From Candidatus Acidiferrales bacterium (lineage in GTDB: Bacteria; Acidobacteriota; Terriglobia; Acidiferrales; UBA7541), in the NCBI GenBank assembly GCA_030037775.1, contig JASHQB010000338.1, forward strand, positions 1-64,000: DNA of 64,000 nt. The letters are read 5' to 3'. A program made the position numbers and the translations under genes. Below are positions 42,537 through 50,998 of the stretch, one piece after another. Position 1 is the first letter of the stretch; each line of letters opens with the position of its first letter. The notes beneath the pieces were generated by a model, which made no database searches, was not told where the DNA came from, and saw nothing but the letters and a program-made list of their open reading frames with translations.

Positions 42537-43748
42537 ATGAAAAATCAAAAACCAAAAGCCCTGCTCGTCGAAAACGTCCATCCCGACGCTGCGGCCCGCT
42601 TCCGCGCCGCTGGCTACGACGTGGAATCCCTGCCGCAGAGTCTCGACGAAGACGCTCTCTGCCAAAAGCTCCCGCGCGTTTCCGTTCTGGGCATTCGTTC
42701 CAAAACCCACGTCACCCCACGCGTCCTCTCCTGCGCCCCCGGTCTCATCGCCATCGGAGCTTTCTGCATCGGCACTGACCAAATCGATCTCCAAGCATCC
42801 GCGCGCCGTGGCGTCGCCGTTTTCAACGCGCCCTATAGCAGCACGCGCAGCGTCGTTGAAATCATTCTCGGCGAAATCCTCCTTCTCGCCCGCGGCGTCT
42901 TCGCCAAAAGCCAGAAACTGCACCGCGGCGTGTGGGATAAATCCGCCACGGGCAGCAACGAAATTCGCGGCAAGAAACTCGGCATCGTCGGTTACGGAAA
43001 AATCGGCTCGCAACTTTCCGTCCTCGCCGAATCCCTCGGCATGGAAGTCTATTTCTATGACCTCGAAGTCAAGCTCGTCCTCGGCAACGCCAGGAAGTGT
43101 CGCTCGCTCTCCCAGCTCCTGTCCGCCGCCGATATCGTCACCCTCCACGTCGACGGCCGCTCGGAGAATCGCGGCCTCTTCGGCAAGAAAGAATTCAGTC
43201 AGATGAAACCCGGAGCCATCTTTTTAAATGCCAGCCGTGGCTTCGTCGTCGACGACGAAGCCCTCGCCGCCTGCCTCAAATCCGGCAAAATCCGCGCCGC
43301 CGCCCTCGACGTCTTCCCGCGCGAGCCCAAGGCCAACAGCGAAAAATTCTCTTCTCCTTTGCAGGGCATGGATCAAGTGATTCTGACGCCGCACGTCGCC
43401 GGCAGCACCGAGGAAGCCCAGCAGGATATTGGCTCCTTTGTTTCAGAGCGGATTGTCGACTACGCCCGTGACGGTAGCACTCTTTACAGCGTCAATTTTC
43501 CCAACGTCCAGTTGCCGAAAATCAAAAATGCCCACCGCCTCATTCACATCCATGAAAACATTCCCGGAATGCTCGCCCAGATCAACCATGTCTTCGCCAC
43601 GCATCAGGCCAACATCCTCGGCCAATATTTGAAGACCACCGAAACCATTGGTTACGCTATCACCGACATTGGCACCGCCTACCGCGAAAAAATCCTCGGT
43701 GATTTGCGCGAAATTCCTCACACCATTAAATTCCGTGTCTTGTACTAA
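42537..43748 (+). CDS. serA: D-3-phosphoglycerate dehydrogenase (SerA type)
   Basis: This 403-residue enzyme catalyses the first step of serine synthesis (3-phosphoglycerate to 3-phosphohydroxypyruvate, NAD-linked). It shows the NAD Rossmann motif LGIVGYGKIGSQLSVLAESLGMEVYFYD, the catalytic RGFVVDDEALAACLKSGKIRAAALDVFPREP region, TPHVAGSTEEAQ with the active-site His, and a C-terminal ACT domain (LIHIHENIPGMLAQINHVFATHQANILGQYL) that suggests serine feedback inhibition. It resembles E. coli SerA in size. I start at 42537 (MKNQKPKALL). A terminator follows. Confidence 0.94.
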   Translation: MKNQKPKALLVENVHPDAAARFRAAGYDVESLPQSLDEDALCQKLPRVSVLGIRSKTHVTPRVLSCAPGLIAIGAFCIGTDQIDLQASARRGVAVFNAPYSSTRSVVEIILGEILLLARGVFAKSQKLHRGVWDKSATGSNEIRGKKLGIVGYGKIGSQLSVLAESLGMEVYFYDLEVKLVLGNARKCRSLSQLLSAADIVTLHVDGRSENRGLFGKKEFSQMKPGAIFLNASRGFVVDDEALAACLKSGKIRAAALDVFPREPKANSEKFSSPLQGMDQVILTPHVAGSTEEAQQDIGSFVSERIVDYARDGSTLYSVNFPNVQLPKIKNAHRLIHIHENIPGMLAQINHVFATHQANILGQYLKTTETIGYAITDIGTAYREKILGDLREIPHTIKFRVLY

Positions 43749-43850
43749 GTGCTGAGCGAGCGCTCTTCAGTTTGTATACTTACCGTGAGTTTCTTGATAG
43801 TGGCACAACCAGTGAAGATTCAAACTAACTCGTCCCCCTCTTAAAGCAAG

Positions 43851-43885
43851 AAAGGGGCACGCGGGAGCGTGCCCCTTCTTCCCCG
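43851..43885 (+). terminator. Rho-independent terminator after serA
   Basis: AAGGGGCACGC-GGGA-GCGTGCCCCTT forms an 11-bp stem with a four-base loop, followed by CTTCCCC. The T-tract is weak, but the position about 100 bases after serA and before a convergent gene fits a terminator for either side. Confidence 0.75.
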
Positions 43886-43975
43886 TTGCACCGAGTAGGA
43901 GTCGCCCGGGGCTTGCGTGGCGGCCGGATGCGCAGCCGCGCTTGCAAGTTCGTGTACCTCAAAGAATCTGATTCG

Positions 43976-44800
43976 TTAGTTCTGGCTGTCCGGTGGCCTG
44001 GTCACTTGCCCGACATGAAACCGCATCGGCGCGGCCGTATAGTCCGACGGCACCGCAAACAGCGTCTGCGCCGGCTCGCCGCGATTGATGCTCGTCAATT
44101 CAAACGTGGTCGTGCCGAACCGCGGATCCGTTCGCGTGCTCGACACCACCATCTGCAAATCCGATGAATACCACTCGTCTCGCGTAATCACGATCGCCGC
44201 GCTATTGCCGATCTGTCCCGCGGGAATCGTTCGCGTGTAGCGCGTGCCTTGCACCGTCAGCCCATCCATCACTTTCGTGCCCAACGACGTGGTCTGCACG
44301 TTGGCATTCTGGTTCTGGCGCATTTCCTCGCGCATACCCTCGCGATTTTGCCCATTTGCGCCCGCTGGCCGGTTGAGCGTCAGCGCCGTCTTCCTGTCCT
44401 CATCCAGAATATAATTCTTGCCGGCCACAGGATCCCGGATAAACGCCAGGTGCGGCACTTGTCCCGACGCCGCCAGCGGCCCGATCGCCGGCAGGGTCAT
44501 TTCCTGCCGCGTCCGTCCCACGCTATCGCGCGCGACCGTGCCCGTCTCTTTCTGGTCGAGCTTCGTTCCATTCGACAGCACCTGCACCGTCTCGCGCGTC
44601 ACTTGCGCCGAGAACGGCGAGCCTGTCACCACTTTTCCGCCGAATCCGCCCACCAATCGCTCGAACGCGAAGCTCCCGGGCCCCATGCCTCCGCCGTGCG
44701 GTCCCGGTCCCGGCATCCCCGGACCCTGCGCTCGCGCCGCCAGGCTCATGCCCGCCGCAACCAGCGCCACCACAGCGTACTTCGCAATTCTGCCGATCAT
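43976..44800 (-). CDS. secreted protein of unknown function in the sigma/anti-sigma cluster
   Basis: This 274-residue exported protein has a signal peptide (VVALVAAGMSLAARAQ) followed by a Gly/Pro/Met-rich linker (GPGMPGPGPHGGGMGPG) and a soluble domain with TRETVQVLSNGTKLDQKETGTVARDSVGRTRQEMTLPAIG and DPVAGKNYILDEDRKTALTL. Similar proteins are common in Acidobacteriota near anti-sigma factors. It is the last gene of the minus-strand cluster sigma factor - anti-sigma factor - this gene (62 bases after the anti-sigma gene), so it is probably a target or modulator of that sigma factor. No known family. Confidence 0.75.
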   Translation of the reverse strand: MIGRIAKYAVVALVAAGMSLAARAQGPGMPGPGPHGGGMGPGSFAFERLVGGFGGKVVTGSPFSAQVTRETVQVLSNGTKLDQKETGTVARDSVGRTRQEMTLPAIGPLAASGQVPHLAFIRDPVAGKNYILDEDRKTALTLNRPAGANGQNREGMREEMRQNQNANVQTTSLGTKVMDGLTVQGTRYTRTIPAGQIGNSAAIVITRDEWYSSDLQMVVSSTRTDPRFGTTTFELTSINRGEPAQTLFAVPSDYTAAPMRFHVGQVTRPPDSQN

Positions 44801-44862
44801 CGTAGAACTCCTCTCTTCTTTCTGTTGGCGCTAAGCCGCCAACCAAAAACTCCCTCTGCTAC

Positions 44863-45561
44863 TTACTGCTCCTGTTGCACCAAACGCACCGCGCGCGGCC
44901 AGCCGTCTTCGCCGACCAGCAAATCCGCCTGAATCACGTCCGCACCATTCATCTCGTCCACTGGATAGCCCAAACTGCCCAGCGCGCTGCGCGTCATCGA
45001 AACGCGCACCACCAATCCCGATTCATCCGCCGAGAGTCCTTCGCCATACGGCACCGGCACAAAACCGGCATCCTCCGCCGCGGCCGTTTCCACGCCGGCC
45101 GCCTGCTGCGCTCCCCCTTCCGCGCCATTCGTTCCCGAATTTACCGCGTTCGTCACCACCGTGCTCGAACTCGTCTTCGTCACGCGCGCATGCCCGCGCG
45201 AAAAGCTCCACGCGCCAACACCCACCAGCACCACCGCCGCCGCGGCCAATCCCATCCACTCCGCCCAACGCAGCCGCAACCGCCGTTCGCGATATCGCTC
45301 GCGCTCCAGGCTCCGATGGTGCTCTCGAAACGCCGCCACCAGCTTCGCTTCCAGCCGCTCCGGCGCTTCCAACCCTCCCGCGTCCTCCCTGGCATCTCGA
45401 AGCGCCTGCGCCAACACGCGCGCCTCCGCCAGCCGCGCCGCGCAGGCCTCGCACGTTTCCGCATGGAAACGCGCCATCACCGTTGCCGCGTCGCCCAGCA
45501 CCTCGCGCGCATCCTCGCGCGCCAGGTCATGAACCACGTTCTCGAAATCCCCGCAATTCAT
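44863..45561 (-). CDS. zinc-finger anti-sigma factor
   Basis: This 232-residue protein has the N-terminal zf-HC2 anti-sigma motif RFHAETCEACAARL (HxxxCxxC), a cytoplasmic helical region, a single membrane helix (WMGLAAAAVVLVGVGAWSF) and a periplasmic part with VSMTRSALGSLGYPVDEMNGADVIQADLLVGEDGWPRAVRLV. It should hold the upstream ECF sigma factor inactive at the membrane. The start at 45561 (MNCGDFENVV) follows the sigma stop by 28 bases with GGAGAGA upstream. The trigger signal is unknown. Confidence 0.88.
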   Translation of the reverse strand: MNCGDFENVVHDLAREDAREVLGDAATVMARFHAETCEACAARLAEARVLAQALRDAREDAGGLEAPERLEAKLVAAFREHHRSLERERYRERRLRLRWAEWMGLAAAAVVLVGVGAWSFSRGHARVTKTSSSTVVTNAVNSGTNGAEGGAQQAAGVETAAAEDAGFVPVPYGEGLSADESGLVVRVSMTRSALGSLGYPVDEMNGADVIQADLLVGEDGWPRAVRLVQQEQ

Positions 45562-45589
45562 CTTCTCTCCGCCTTCTCTTGCTCGCCTG

Positions 45590-46210
45590 CTATCTTCCAC
45601 CCACTGGCTTTTTCGCGTCCGCCCACGCTGGCCTCAACCGTTCCGCCAGCATGTCTCTCGCCCGCGCCAGCCGCGATCGCACCGTCCCGATCGGACATTC
45701 CAGCATCTTCGCTGCGCCCGCATAATCCCGGCCCTGCAGGTCGCACAGCGTCACTACTTCGCGGTAGTGCTGCGGCAGCGCCATCACCGCCCGCCGTACC
45801 TGCTCGGCGGTCTCTCCGCGCGTCAACTCGCCCAGCGCCGCTTCCCGTGCATGGTGCGCCGCATGCCCGTTCCGTCCGCCCGCTGCCGCGCCTTCCAGAT
45901 TCCCTTCCTCGTCCAGCGGCTCGTAACGCCTTTCCCGCTCCAGCATCCGTCGCACGTGCATTCGTGCGATCCCGTACAAGAAAGCCTGCGGCTCGCCTCG
46001 CTGCGGCTCGAACTTCCCGGCCTTCTGAATCAGCGTCAGGAACGCGTCCTGCACCACTTCCTCCGCCGCCTCGCGCCGACCGGTCATGTGCAGTGCAAAC
46101 CGGTAAATCGCTCCCTGGTGGCGCGCGTAAAACAGGCGAAACGCCTCTTCATCGCCTGCCGCCATCCGCCGCAGCAGATGGTCGTCTCGGGGTTCGACCC
46201 TCTCCGGCAT
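45590..46210 (-). CDS. ECF-type RNA polymerase sigma factor
   Basis: This ~206-residue extracytoplasmic-function sigma factor has region 2 (DDHLLRRMAAGDEEAFRLFYARHQGAIYRFALHMTGRREAAEEVVQDAFL) and region 4 (VMALPQHYREVVTLCDLQGRDYAGAAKMLECPIGTVRSRLARARDMLAERL). The track ORF is 363 residues because the frame stays open upstream; that extra part is arginine-rich and unlike any sigma factor. I place the start at ATG 46210, 11 residues before region 2; ATG 46312 is an alternative. It forms an operon with the anti-sigma factor. Confidence 0.92.
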   Translation of the reverse strand: MPERVEPRDDHLLRRMAAGDEEAFRLFYARHQGAIYRFALHMTGRREAAEEVVQDAFLTLIQKAGKFEPQRGEPQAFLYGIARMHVRRMLERERRYEPLDEEGNLEGAAAGGRNGHAAHHAREAALGELTRGETAEQVRRAVMALPQHYREVVTLCDLQGRDYAGAAKMLECPIGTVRSRLARARDMLAERLRPAWADAKKPVGGR

Positions 46211-46688
46211 CCCTGTCCATTCGACGTATCCGCCGCGTTTCTCGATACGTATTCCTCGCTCGGAGTCAAAAAGTTCCAGAAAATCGCCCCTACGACGCCT
46301 CCGAGCAAGCATCGGCGCGCGGCCCAGGACCGTCCTATTGCCGTAATCATAACCCACCTTGCCTCGCCAAGTTGCTTCTCTTCCGTCCTGCTCCGTTTTG
46401 AACACTCTTTGTGTACCTTTCGTACACTCGCGCCGCCTCCCCCTCATAGGGCGGGCTTTATACCCGTCCGCTCGCTGCCATTCCTGCTCGCTTTCCCGAG
46501 CGTGGCGTCTTTCCTCTTTCGGAATGCCTCGGATCGGCGCCGTTTTGTCACCCGCCCATCCCACCATGCCGCCGCAGGCCCCGGCTCGCGCGGTTGGTAC
46601 GGGCGCTGCCTGCCCGGCCAGCGGCATGCCCCAAACACCTTGCCCAAAAATGTAAATACTTGCATATAAATTTCTGGACAATTAAAGT

Positions 46689-46720
46689 AACTCATGTGGT
46701 ATCAATGAAAACTCATGTGG
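46689..46720 (+). repeat. two 11-bp direct repeats AACTCATGTGG
   Basis: AACTCATGTGG occurs at 46689-46699 and again at 46710-46720, exactly 21 bases apart, i.e. two helical turns. The second copy overlaps the -24 element of the sigma-54 match. The arrangement suggests a protein-binding site on one face of the helix, but its function is inference. Confidence 0.6.
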
Positions 46721-46732
46721 CAGCTCAATTGC
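46718..46732 (+). promoter_or_regulatory. sigma-54 (-24/-12) promoter for the PEP-CTERM gene
   Basis: TGGCAG-CTCAA-TTGC matches the RpoN consensus TGGCAC-N5-TTGC at nine of the ten fixed positions with correct spacing. It lies 58 bases before the PEP-CTERM ATG, giving a short leader. PEP-CTERM genes in several bacteria are RpoN/PrsR-dependent, so this is likely a real promoter. Confidence 0.65.
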
Positions 46733-46790
46733 CTACGTTCTTCCGGGGTAGTCCTCCTCTGCGCTTGAGCATCACACGAGAGGTAAAATC

Positions 46791-47321
46791 ATGAAAATCG
46801 CGAAATTCGCCCTTGTGGCGCTGGCTTTGCTTGTTCTTCTGCCCGCACGCCCAGCTTTGGCTAGTCCAGTAGAATCCTTTGATTTCAATGGCGACTTTGC
46901 GAATCCCTATTTCCCGGCCTGGCCCCTTCCCTATTTCTACTTCGTAGGCTCCTTCGACATAAATACCACCTTCAACGTCGCCCAGCAGGAGTACACCGTC
47001 ACACAGTGGGGTCTGTGGATTCCAATCTTCAACGAACTCTTCAACTCATCGCCAGGACAAGTAGCGTATCTGTTTGCCAATTACGGCGGTGGCGAGGAGT
47101 TATCCACACCAGAGTTCGACATGTATTTCAACGCTCCCAGTTTGCAGGCGCTCCTGCAATCGGGCGCAGGCATCTATAACATCGTTAACTTGAATGCAGA
47201 CCTTGGTTTTGTGTCCGGCACCGCCTATCCCAGCCCCGAACCGTCCACTTTGCCGCTCTTAGCCATTGGCCTGCTCGGCCTCGCCGGCCTCGGCGTGATC
47301 CGCGGCAAACACCTGGCTTAG
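46791..47321 (+). CDS. PEP-CTERM sorting domain protein
   Basis: This 176-residue exported protein has a signal peptide (KFALVALALLVLLPARPALA), an aromatic-rich ectodomain (FDFNGDFANPYFPAWPLPYFYFVGSFDINTTF) and the C-terminal sorting signal SPEPSTLPLLAIGLLGLAGLGVIRGKHLA. An exosortase encoded elsewhere should cut at the PEP motif. The gene follows a sigma-54-like promoter and an AT-rich leader, and GAGAGG precedes the ATG. The ectodomain family is unknown. It may be part of a surface or matrix programme together with the other PEP-CTERM protein at 5996. Confidence 0.92.
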   Translation: MKIAKFALVALALLVLLPARPALASPVESFDFNGDFANPYFPAWPLPYFYFVGSFDINTTFNVAQQEYTVTQWGLWIPIFNELFNSSPGQVAYLFANYGGGEELSTPEFDMYFNAPSLQALLQSGAGIYNIVNLNADLGFVSGTAYPSPEPSTLPLLAIGLLGLAGLGVIRGKHLA

Positions 47322-47370
47322 GCCCTCGGCGTAGCAGCGCCGCTCGCTGGCCCGCCGCTGATTTTCGTGA

Positions 47371-47392
47371 GGGCGGGGCTTCAGTCCCGCCC
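47371..47392 (+). repeat. GC-rich hairpin GGGCGGGG-CTTCAG-TCCCGCCC
   Basis: A near-perfect 8-bp stem (one G-T pair) with loop CTTCAG lies between the PEP-CTERM gene and acs. It resembles the hairpin at 13415-13432 (GCGGGG...TCCCGC). No T-tract follows, so it looks like a dispersed palindromic repeat more than a terminator. Confidence 0.5.
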
Positions 47393-47406
47393 GGTGTGAC
47401 CCTCTC

Positions 47407-47448
47407 CTTGCCTCTTGCCTCTTGCCTCTTGCCTCTTGCCTCTTGCCT
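47407..47448 (+). repeat. six tandem copies of CTTGCCT
   Basis: The heptamer CTTGCCT is repeated six times without error. It lies in the non-coding gap 69 bases before acs and should be prone to copy-number change by slippage. Confidence 0.95.
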
Positions 47449-47516
47449 TGCACCGCCTCCGTTTCGTACCTTAGACACGCACTTTTAGCAGCAATCTCGC
47501 ACCGCGCGGAGGCCCC

Positions 47517-49466
47517 ATGCAGGAATTCGATCCCAAAATCCTCAACGAAAAACCGATTCCTCCACCGGCCGAATTTCAACGCCGCGCCCGCCTCCGCTCC
47601 CTCGACGAATACCGCAAGCTCTACGACCGTGCCAAAATCGACCCCGAAGGCTTCTGGGGCGAGCAGGCCAAAATGCTCGACTGGTTCGCGCCGCCGAAGA
47701 AAATCCTCGAATGGAACGTCCCGCACGCCAAATGGTTCCTCGGTGGCAAGCTCAACGTCTCCCACAACTGTCTTGACCGCCATCTTGCGAAAAGCGCCAA
47801 TAAAATCGCGCTCTACTGGGAAGCCGAAGACGGCAAGCATCTCAAATTCACCTACGCCCAGCTTCACGAGCGCGTCTGCAAATTCGCCAATGCCCTGCTC
47901 GGCCTCGGCGTGAAGGATGGGGACAGCGTCGCCGTTTACATGCCCATGATTCCCGAGCTGCCCATCGCTCTGCTCGCCTGCGCGCGCATCGGCGCGATTC
48001 ACTCCGTCATTTTCGGAGGCTTCAGCGCTACCGCTCTCTCCGACCGCATCTCCGACGCAAAATCCAAACTGCTCATCACCGCCGACGGCGGCTATCGCCG
48101 CGGCCACGTTGTCCCGCTTAAGGAAACTGCCGACAAAGCCGCCGAGGCCTGCCCCTCCATCGAAAAAATTGTCGTGGTCAAACGCACCGGCGAAAACGTC
48201 GCGTGGAAAAACGGGCGCGATCTCTGGTGGCACGACCTCGAGGCAAAAGCCTCCTCAAACTGTCCCGCGCCTTCGTTCGACGCCGAGCATCCGCTCTACA
48301 TTCTTTACACCAGCGGCACCACGGGAAAACCGAAGGGCGTTTTGCACACTTCCGCCGGCTATCTGCTCGGCGCCATGTACACCACGCAGCTCGTTTTCGA
48401 TTTGCGCGACGACGACATTTACTGGTGCACTGCCGACATCGGCTGGGTCACCGGCCACAGTTATCTGGTCTACGGTCCGCTCGCGAATTGCGCCACTTGC
48501 GTGATGTACGAAGGCGCGCCCGATTTTCCCAAGAAGGATCGCTTCTGGGAAATCATCGAACGCTACAAAGTCTCGATTTTTTACAGTTCCGCCACCGCCG
48601 TCCGCGCCTTCATGGCCTGGGGCAACGATTGGATCGCGAAACACGATCTCTCGAGCCTGCGTCTGCTCGGCACCGTCGGCGAGCCGATCAATCCGGCCGC
48701 GTGGAAATGGTATTTCGAAGTCATCGGCGGCAAGCGTTGTCCCATCGTCGACACGTGGTGGCAAACAGAAACCGGCGCGATGATGATTTCTCCGCTGCCG
48801 GGCGCGACGCCGACAAAACCAGGCTCCGCCACACTCCCGCTCCCCGGCGTGGTCGCGCGCGTGGCCACGCTCAAGGGTGAAACCGTCAAACCCGGCGAAA
48901 CCGGCTACCTCATCATCGAAAAGCCTTGGCCTTCCATGCTGCGCACCATTTTCGGTGACGATGAACGCTTCAAGCGGGATTACTGGAGCCGCATTCCCGG
49001 CGTGTATTTCACCGGGGATGCCGCGCAGTGCGACGCCGACGGCTACATCTGGGTGCTCGGGCGCGTCGACGACGTTATCAAAGTCGCGGGTCATCGTTTG
49101 AGTTCCATGGAAATCGAAAGCGCGCTGGTCAGTCATCCCGCGGTCGCCGAAGCCGCCGTGGTGGCGCGTCCTGACGAAATCAAAGGCGAAGCTATCGTTT
49201 GTTTTGTCACTCTGCGCTCGGGCCACAATCATTCCGCGGCGCTGCGCGTGGCGCTCATCGAACACGTCGCGGTCACCATCGGCAGCATCGCGCGTCCCGC
49301 CGAAGTGCGCTTCGCCGATCTGCTTCCCAAGACGCGCAGTGGAAAAATCATGCGCCGCCTCTTGCGCGAAGTCGCCGAGAAAGGCGGCGTCTCTGGCGAC
49401 ACGACCACGCTCGAAGACATGGCCGTCATCCAGAAACTCGCCGCCGCGGCCATCGACGAAGACTGA
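47517..49466 (+). CDS. acs: acetyl-CoA synthetase (AMP-forming)
   Basis: This 649-residue enzyme activates acetate to acetyl-CoA with ATP via acetyl-AMP. Motifs: [24 protein letters not shown] (P-loop), [39 protein letters not shown] and the C-terminal lysine motif [14 protein letters not shown], where the Lys is usually controlled by acetylation. Length equals E. coli Acs (652). The ATG has GGAGG upstream. The AhpD-like gene follows in the same direction about 110 bases later. Confidence 0.97.
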   Translation: MQEFDPKILNEKPIPPPAEFQRRARLRSLDEYRKLYDRAKIDPEGFWGEQAKMLDWFAPPKKILEWNVPHAKWFLGGKLNVSHNCLDRHLAKSANKIALYWEAEDGKHLKFTYAQLHERVCKFANALLGLGVKDGDSVAVYMPMIPELPIALLACARIGAIHSVIFGGFSATALSDRISDAKSKLLITADGGYRRGHVVPLKETADKAAEACPSIEKIVVVKRTGENVAWKNGRDLWWHDLEAKASSNCPAPSFDAEHPLYILYTSGTTGKPKGVLHTSAGYLLGAMYTTQLVFDLRDDDIYWCTADIGWVTGHSYLVYGPLANCATCVMYEGAPDFPKKDRFWEIIERYKVSIFYSSATAVRAFMAWGNDWIAKHDLSSLRLLGTVGEPINPAAWKWYFEVIGGKRCPIVDTWWQTETGAMMISPLPGATPTKPGSATLPLPGVVARVATLKGETVKPGETGYLIIEKPWPSMLRTIFGDDERFKRDYWSRIPGVYFTGDAAQCDADGYIWVLGRVDDVIKVAGHRLSSMEIESALVSHPAVAEAAVVARPDEIKGEAIVCFVTLRSGHNHSAALRVALIEHVAVTIGSIARPAEVRFADLLPKTRSGKIMRRLLREVAEKGGVSGDTTTLEDMAVIQKLAAAAIDED

Positions 49467-49577
49467 CGCGAGACGCCGCAAAACGTGCAGGAACAATTTC
49501 GCGCGAAAAATAATCTACGAAAAAGTTGATTCCGGAGTGGCGCCTCGCGCATCCGTATGGATGAGGAGAAAAATCCG

Positions 49578-50066
49578 ATGCAACCCAGACTCGACATTAC
49601 GAAAGTAGATCCGAAAGCGTATCAGGCCATGTTCGCGCTGGAAAATTATGTGCACAACTCCGGAATCGAAAAGCCTTTGCTGGAACTCGTGAAGATGCGC
49701 GCCTCACAAATCAACGGCTGCGCGTATTGCATCGACATGCACACGAAAGATGCGCGCGCCGCGGGGGAAACCGAGCAGCGCCTCTACGAGCTGGACGCGT
49801 GGCGTGAAACGCCGTTCTACTCCGATCGCGAGCGCGCGGCTTTGGCCTGGACCGAATCGCTCACCCTCGTTTCACAAACGCACGTGCCCGACGATGTTTT
49901 CGAAGAAGTGAAAAAATATTTCAGCGAAGCGGAAATCGTCGCCCTGACGCTAGCGGTGGTGGCCATCAACGGCTGGAACCGCATCGCCATCTCCGTGCGC
50001 GCCGTCCCGGGCACTTACCAGCCGCAGACGCACACGCAGCAGCCCGCAGCGCACAAGACTGCCTGA
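49578..50066 (+). CDS. AhpD-like carboxymuconolactone decarboxylase family protein
   Basis: This 162-residue protein carries the alkylhydroperoxidase-type CMD domain: KPLLELVKMRASQINGCAYCIDMHTKDARAAGETEQRLY, with the redox-active CxxC pair (CAYC) and downstream His. Such proteins remove peroxides or use the CxxC in other redox reactions. The start at 49578 has GAGGAG upstream. It is followed by a gene-free gap. Confidence 0.9.
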   Translation: MQPRLDITKVDPKAYQAMFALENYVHNSGIEKPLLELVKMRASQINGCAYCIDMHTKDARAAGETEQRLYELDAWRETPFYSDRERAALAWTESLTLVSQTHVPDDVFEEVKKYFSEAEIVALTLAVVAINGWNRIAISVRAVPGTYQPQTHTQQPAAHKTA

Positions 50067-50412
50067 ACTAGCGAGTACTAGAACGGGCCAAATTGTCTCT
50101 TTGCCGAGGCAAAATTCGGGAAAATTGGCCTGGTAGAGCAGGCCATCGAAAAATGCGGTTTTTCGCGTTTTTCGCGAGGCGCGTTTTGCAGAAAATGGGA
50201 ATTCCTTAGGAAATACGCGGATTTGTGGACCATGGTTGCCGCCGGACTGTGTCGCCGCGAGACGCCATCAACCAGGCCAATTCCGAAAAAACGGGCAAAA
50301 AGCGGGTTACAGGACCAGGCCATTCTTGTCGACAATCGACAGGAGAGAAATTGCGCGGAATCCTCGCTGAAGGCGCGGGCGCAGAAGACCAGTGGTCCGT
50401 GCACTCGACGCG
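50067..50412. other. gene-free gap between convergent genes
   Basis: This 346-base gap between the AhpD-like gene and convergent msrB has ORFs on both strands (50078-50461 minus, 50223-50477 plus) but no ribosome site or family. It is slightly more AT-rich than its flanks. I see no clear terminator hairpin. Confidence 0.5.
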
Positions 50413-50817
50413 CTACTTTTTGTCGCGGGGCTTCAGGTCGAGGGCGGCGGAGTTCATGCAATAGCGCAGACCGGTAGGCGCCGGGCCGTCGTCAAATACG
50501 TGGCCGAGGTGGGCGCCGCACTTGGAGCAGCGTGCTTCGGTGCGCGCCATGCCGTAGCTCGAATCTTTGTGCTCCTCGATTTTGCCGGCGTCGGCGGGCT
50601 GATAGAAGCTGGGCCAGCCGGTTCCGGAGTCGAATTTCGCCGAGGAATCGAAGAGCGGCTCACCGCAACAAACGCAGTGGTACGTTCCCGCGTCATGGTT
50701 GTCCCAATACTTGCCGGTGAAGGGCGGCTCGGTTCCGGCTTCGCGAGTGACGTGATATTGCTCGGGCGTGAGCTGGCGCTTCCAATCCGCTTCGTTTTTT
50801 TTCGTTTTCTCTGCCAT
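50413..50817 (-). CDS. msrB: peptide-methionine (R)-S-oxide reductase MsrB
   Basis: This 134-residue enzyme reduces methionine-R-sulfoxide in proteins. Family features: [43 protein letters not shown], zinc cysteines CVCC and [39 protein letters not shown] with the catalytic Cys. I start at ATG 50817 with GGGAG upstream; ATG 50832 is possible. The protein lacks a signal peptide, so it is cytoplasmic. Confidence 0.96.
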   Translation of the reverse strand: MAEKTKKNEADWKRQLTPEQYHVTREAGTEPPFTGKYWDNHDAGTYHCVCCGEPLFDSSAKFDSGTGWPSFYQPADAGKIEEHKDSSYGMARTEARCSKCGAHLGHVFDDGPAPTGLRYCMNSAALDLKPRDKK

Positions 50818-50998
50818 GTGCCATGCTCCCATTTTCAAGATGCCAGTCGAAGTTTCTGGGCTGGTATCGTGCAACGTCCGGAGAACAATTCTAGCCCAGA
50901 TTTCCAATTTGAGCTTGCACCAACGAATATTTGACGACACGAGTTTCGGCGAGGCGGGGTTACAATGCGTGGAACTTCAATTGGAAGGAGGTCAAGCC

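Larger units (their letters stand above)
46211..46790. other. regulatory gap between sigma factor and PEP-CTERM gene
   Basis: About 580 bases between divergent genes. The first 470 carry only the unsupported upstream extension of the sigma ORF. The last 150 are clearly more AT-rich than the surroundings (AAATGTAAATACTTGCATATAAAT) and hold the repeats and the sigma-54 match listed separately. Confidence 0.6.

Noticed and set aside
46211-46681. N-terminal 157-residue extension of the ECF sigma ORF
   Set aside because: The extension is Arg-rich, unlike any sigma N-terminus and lacks a ribosome site; the frame is open by GC bias.
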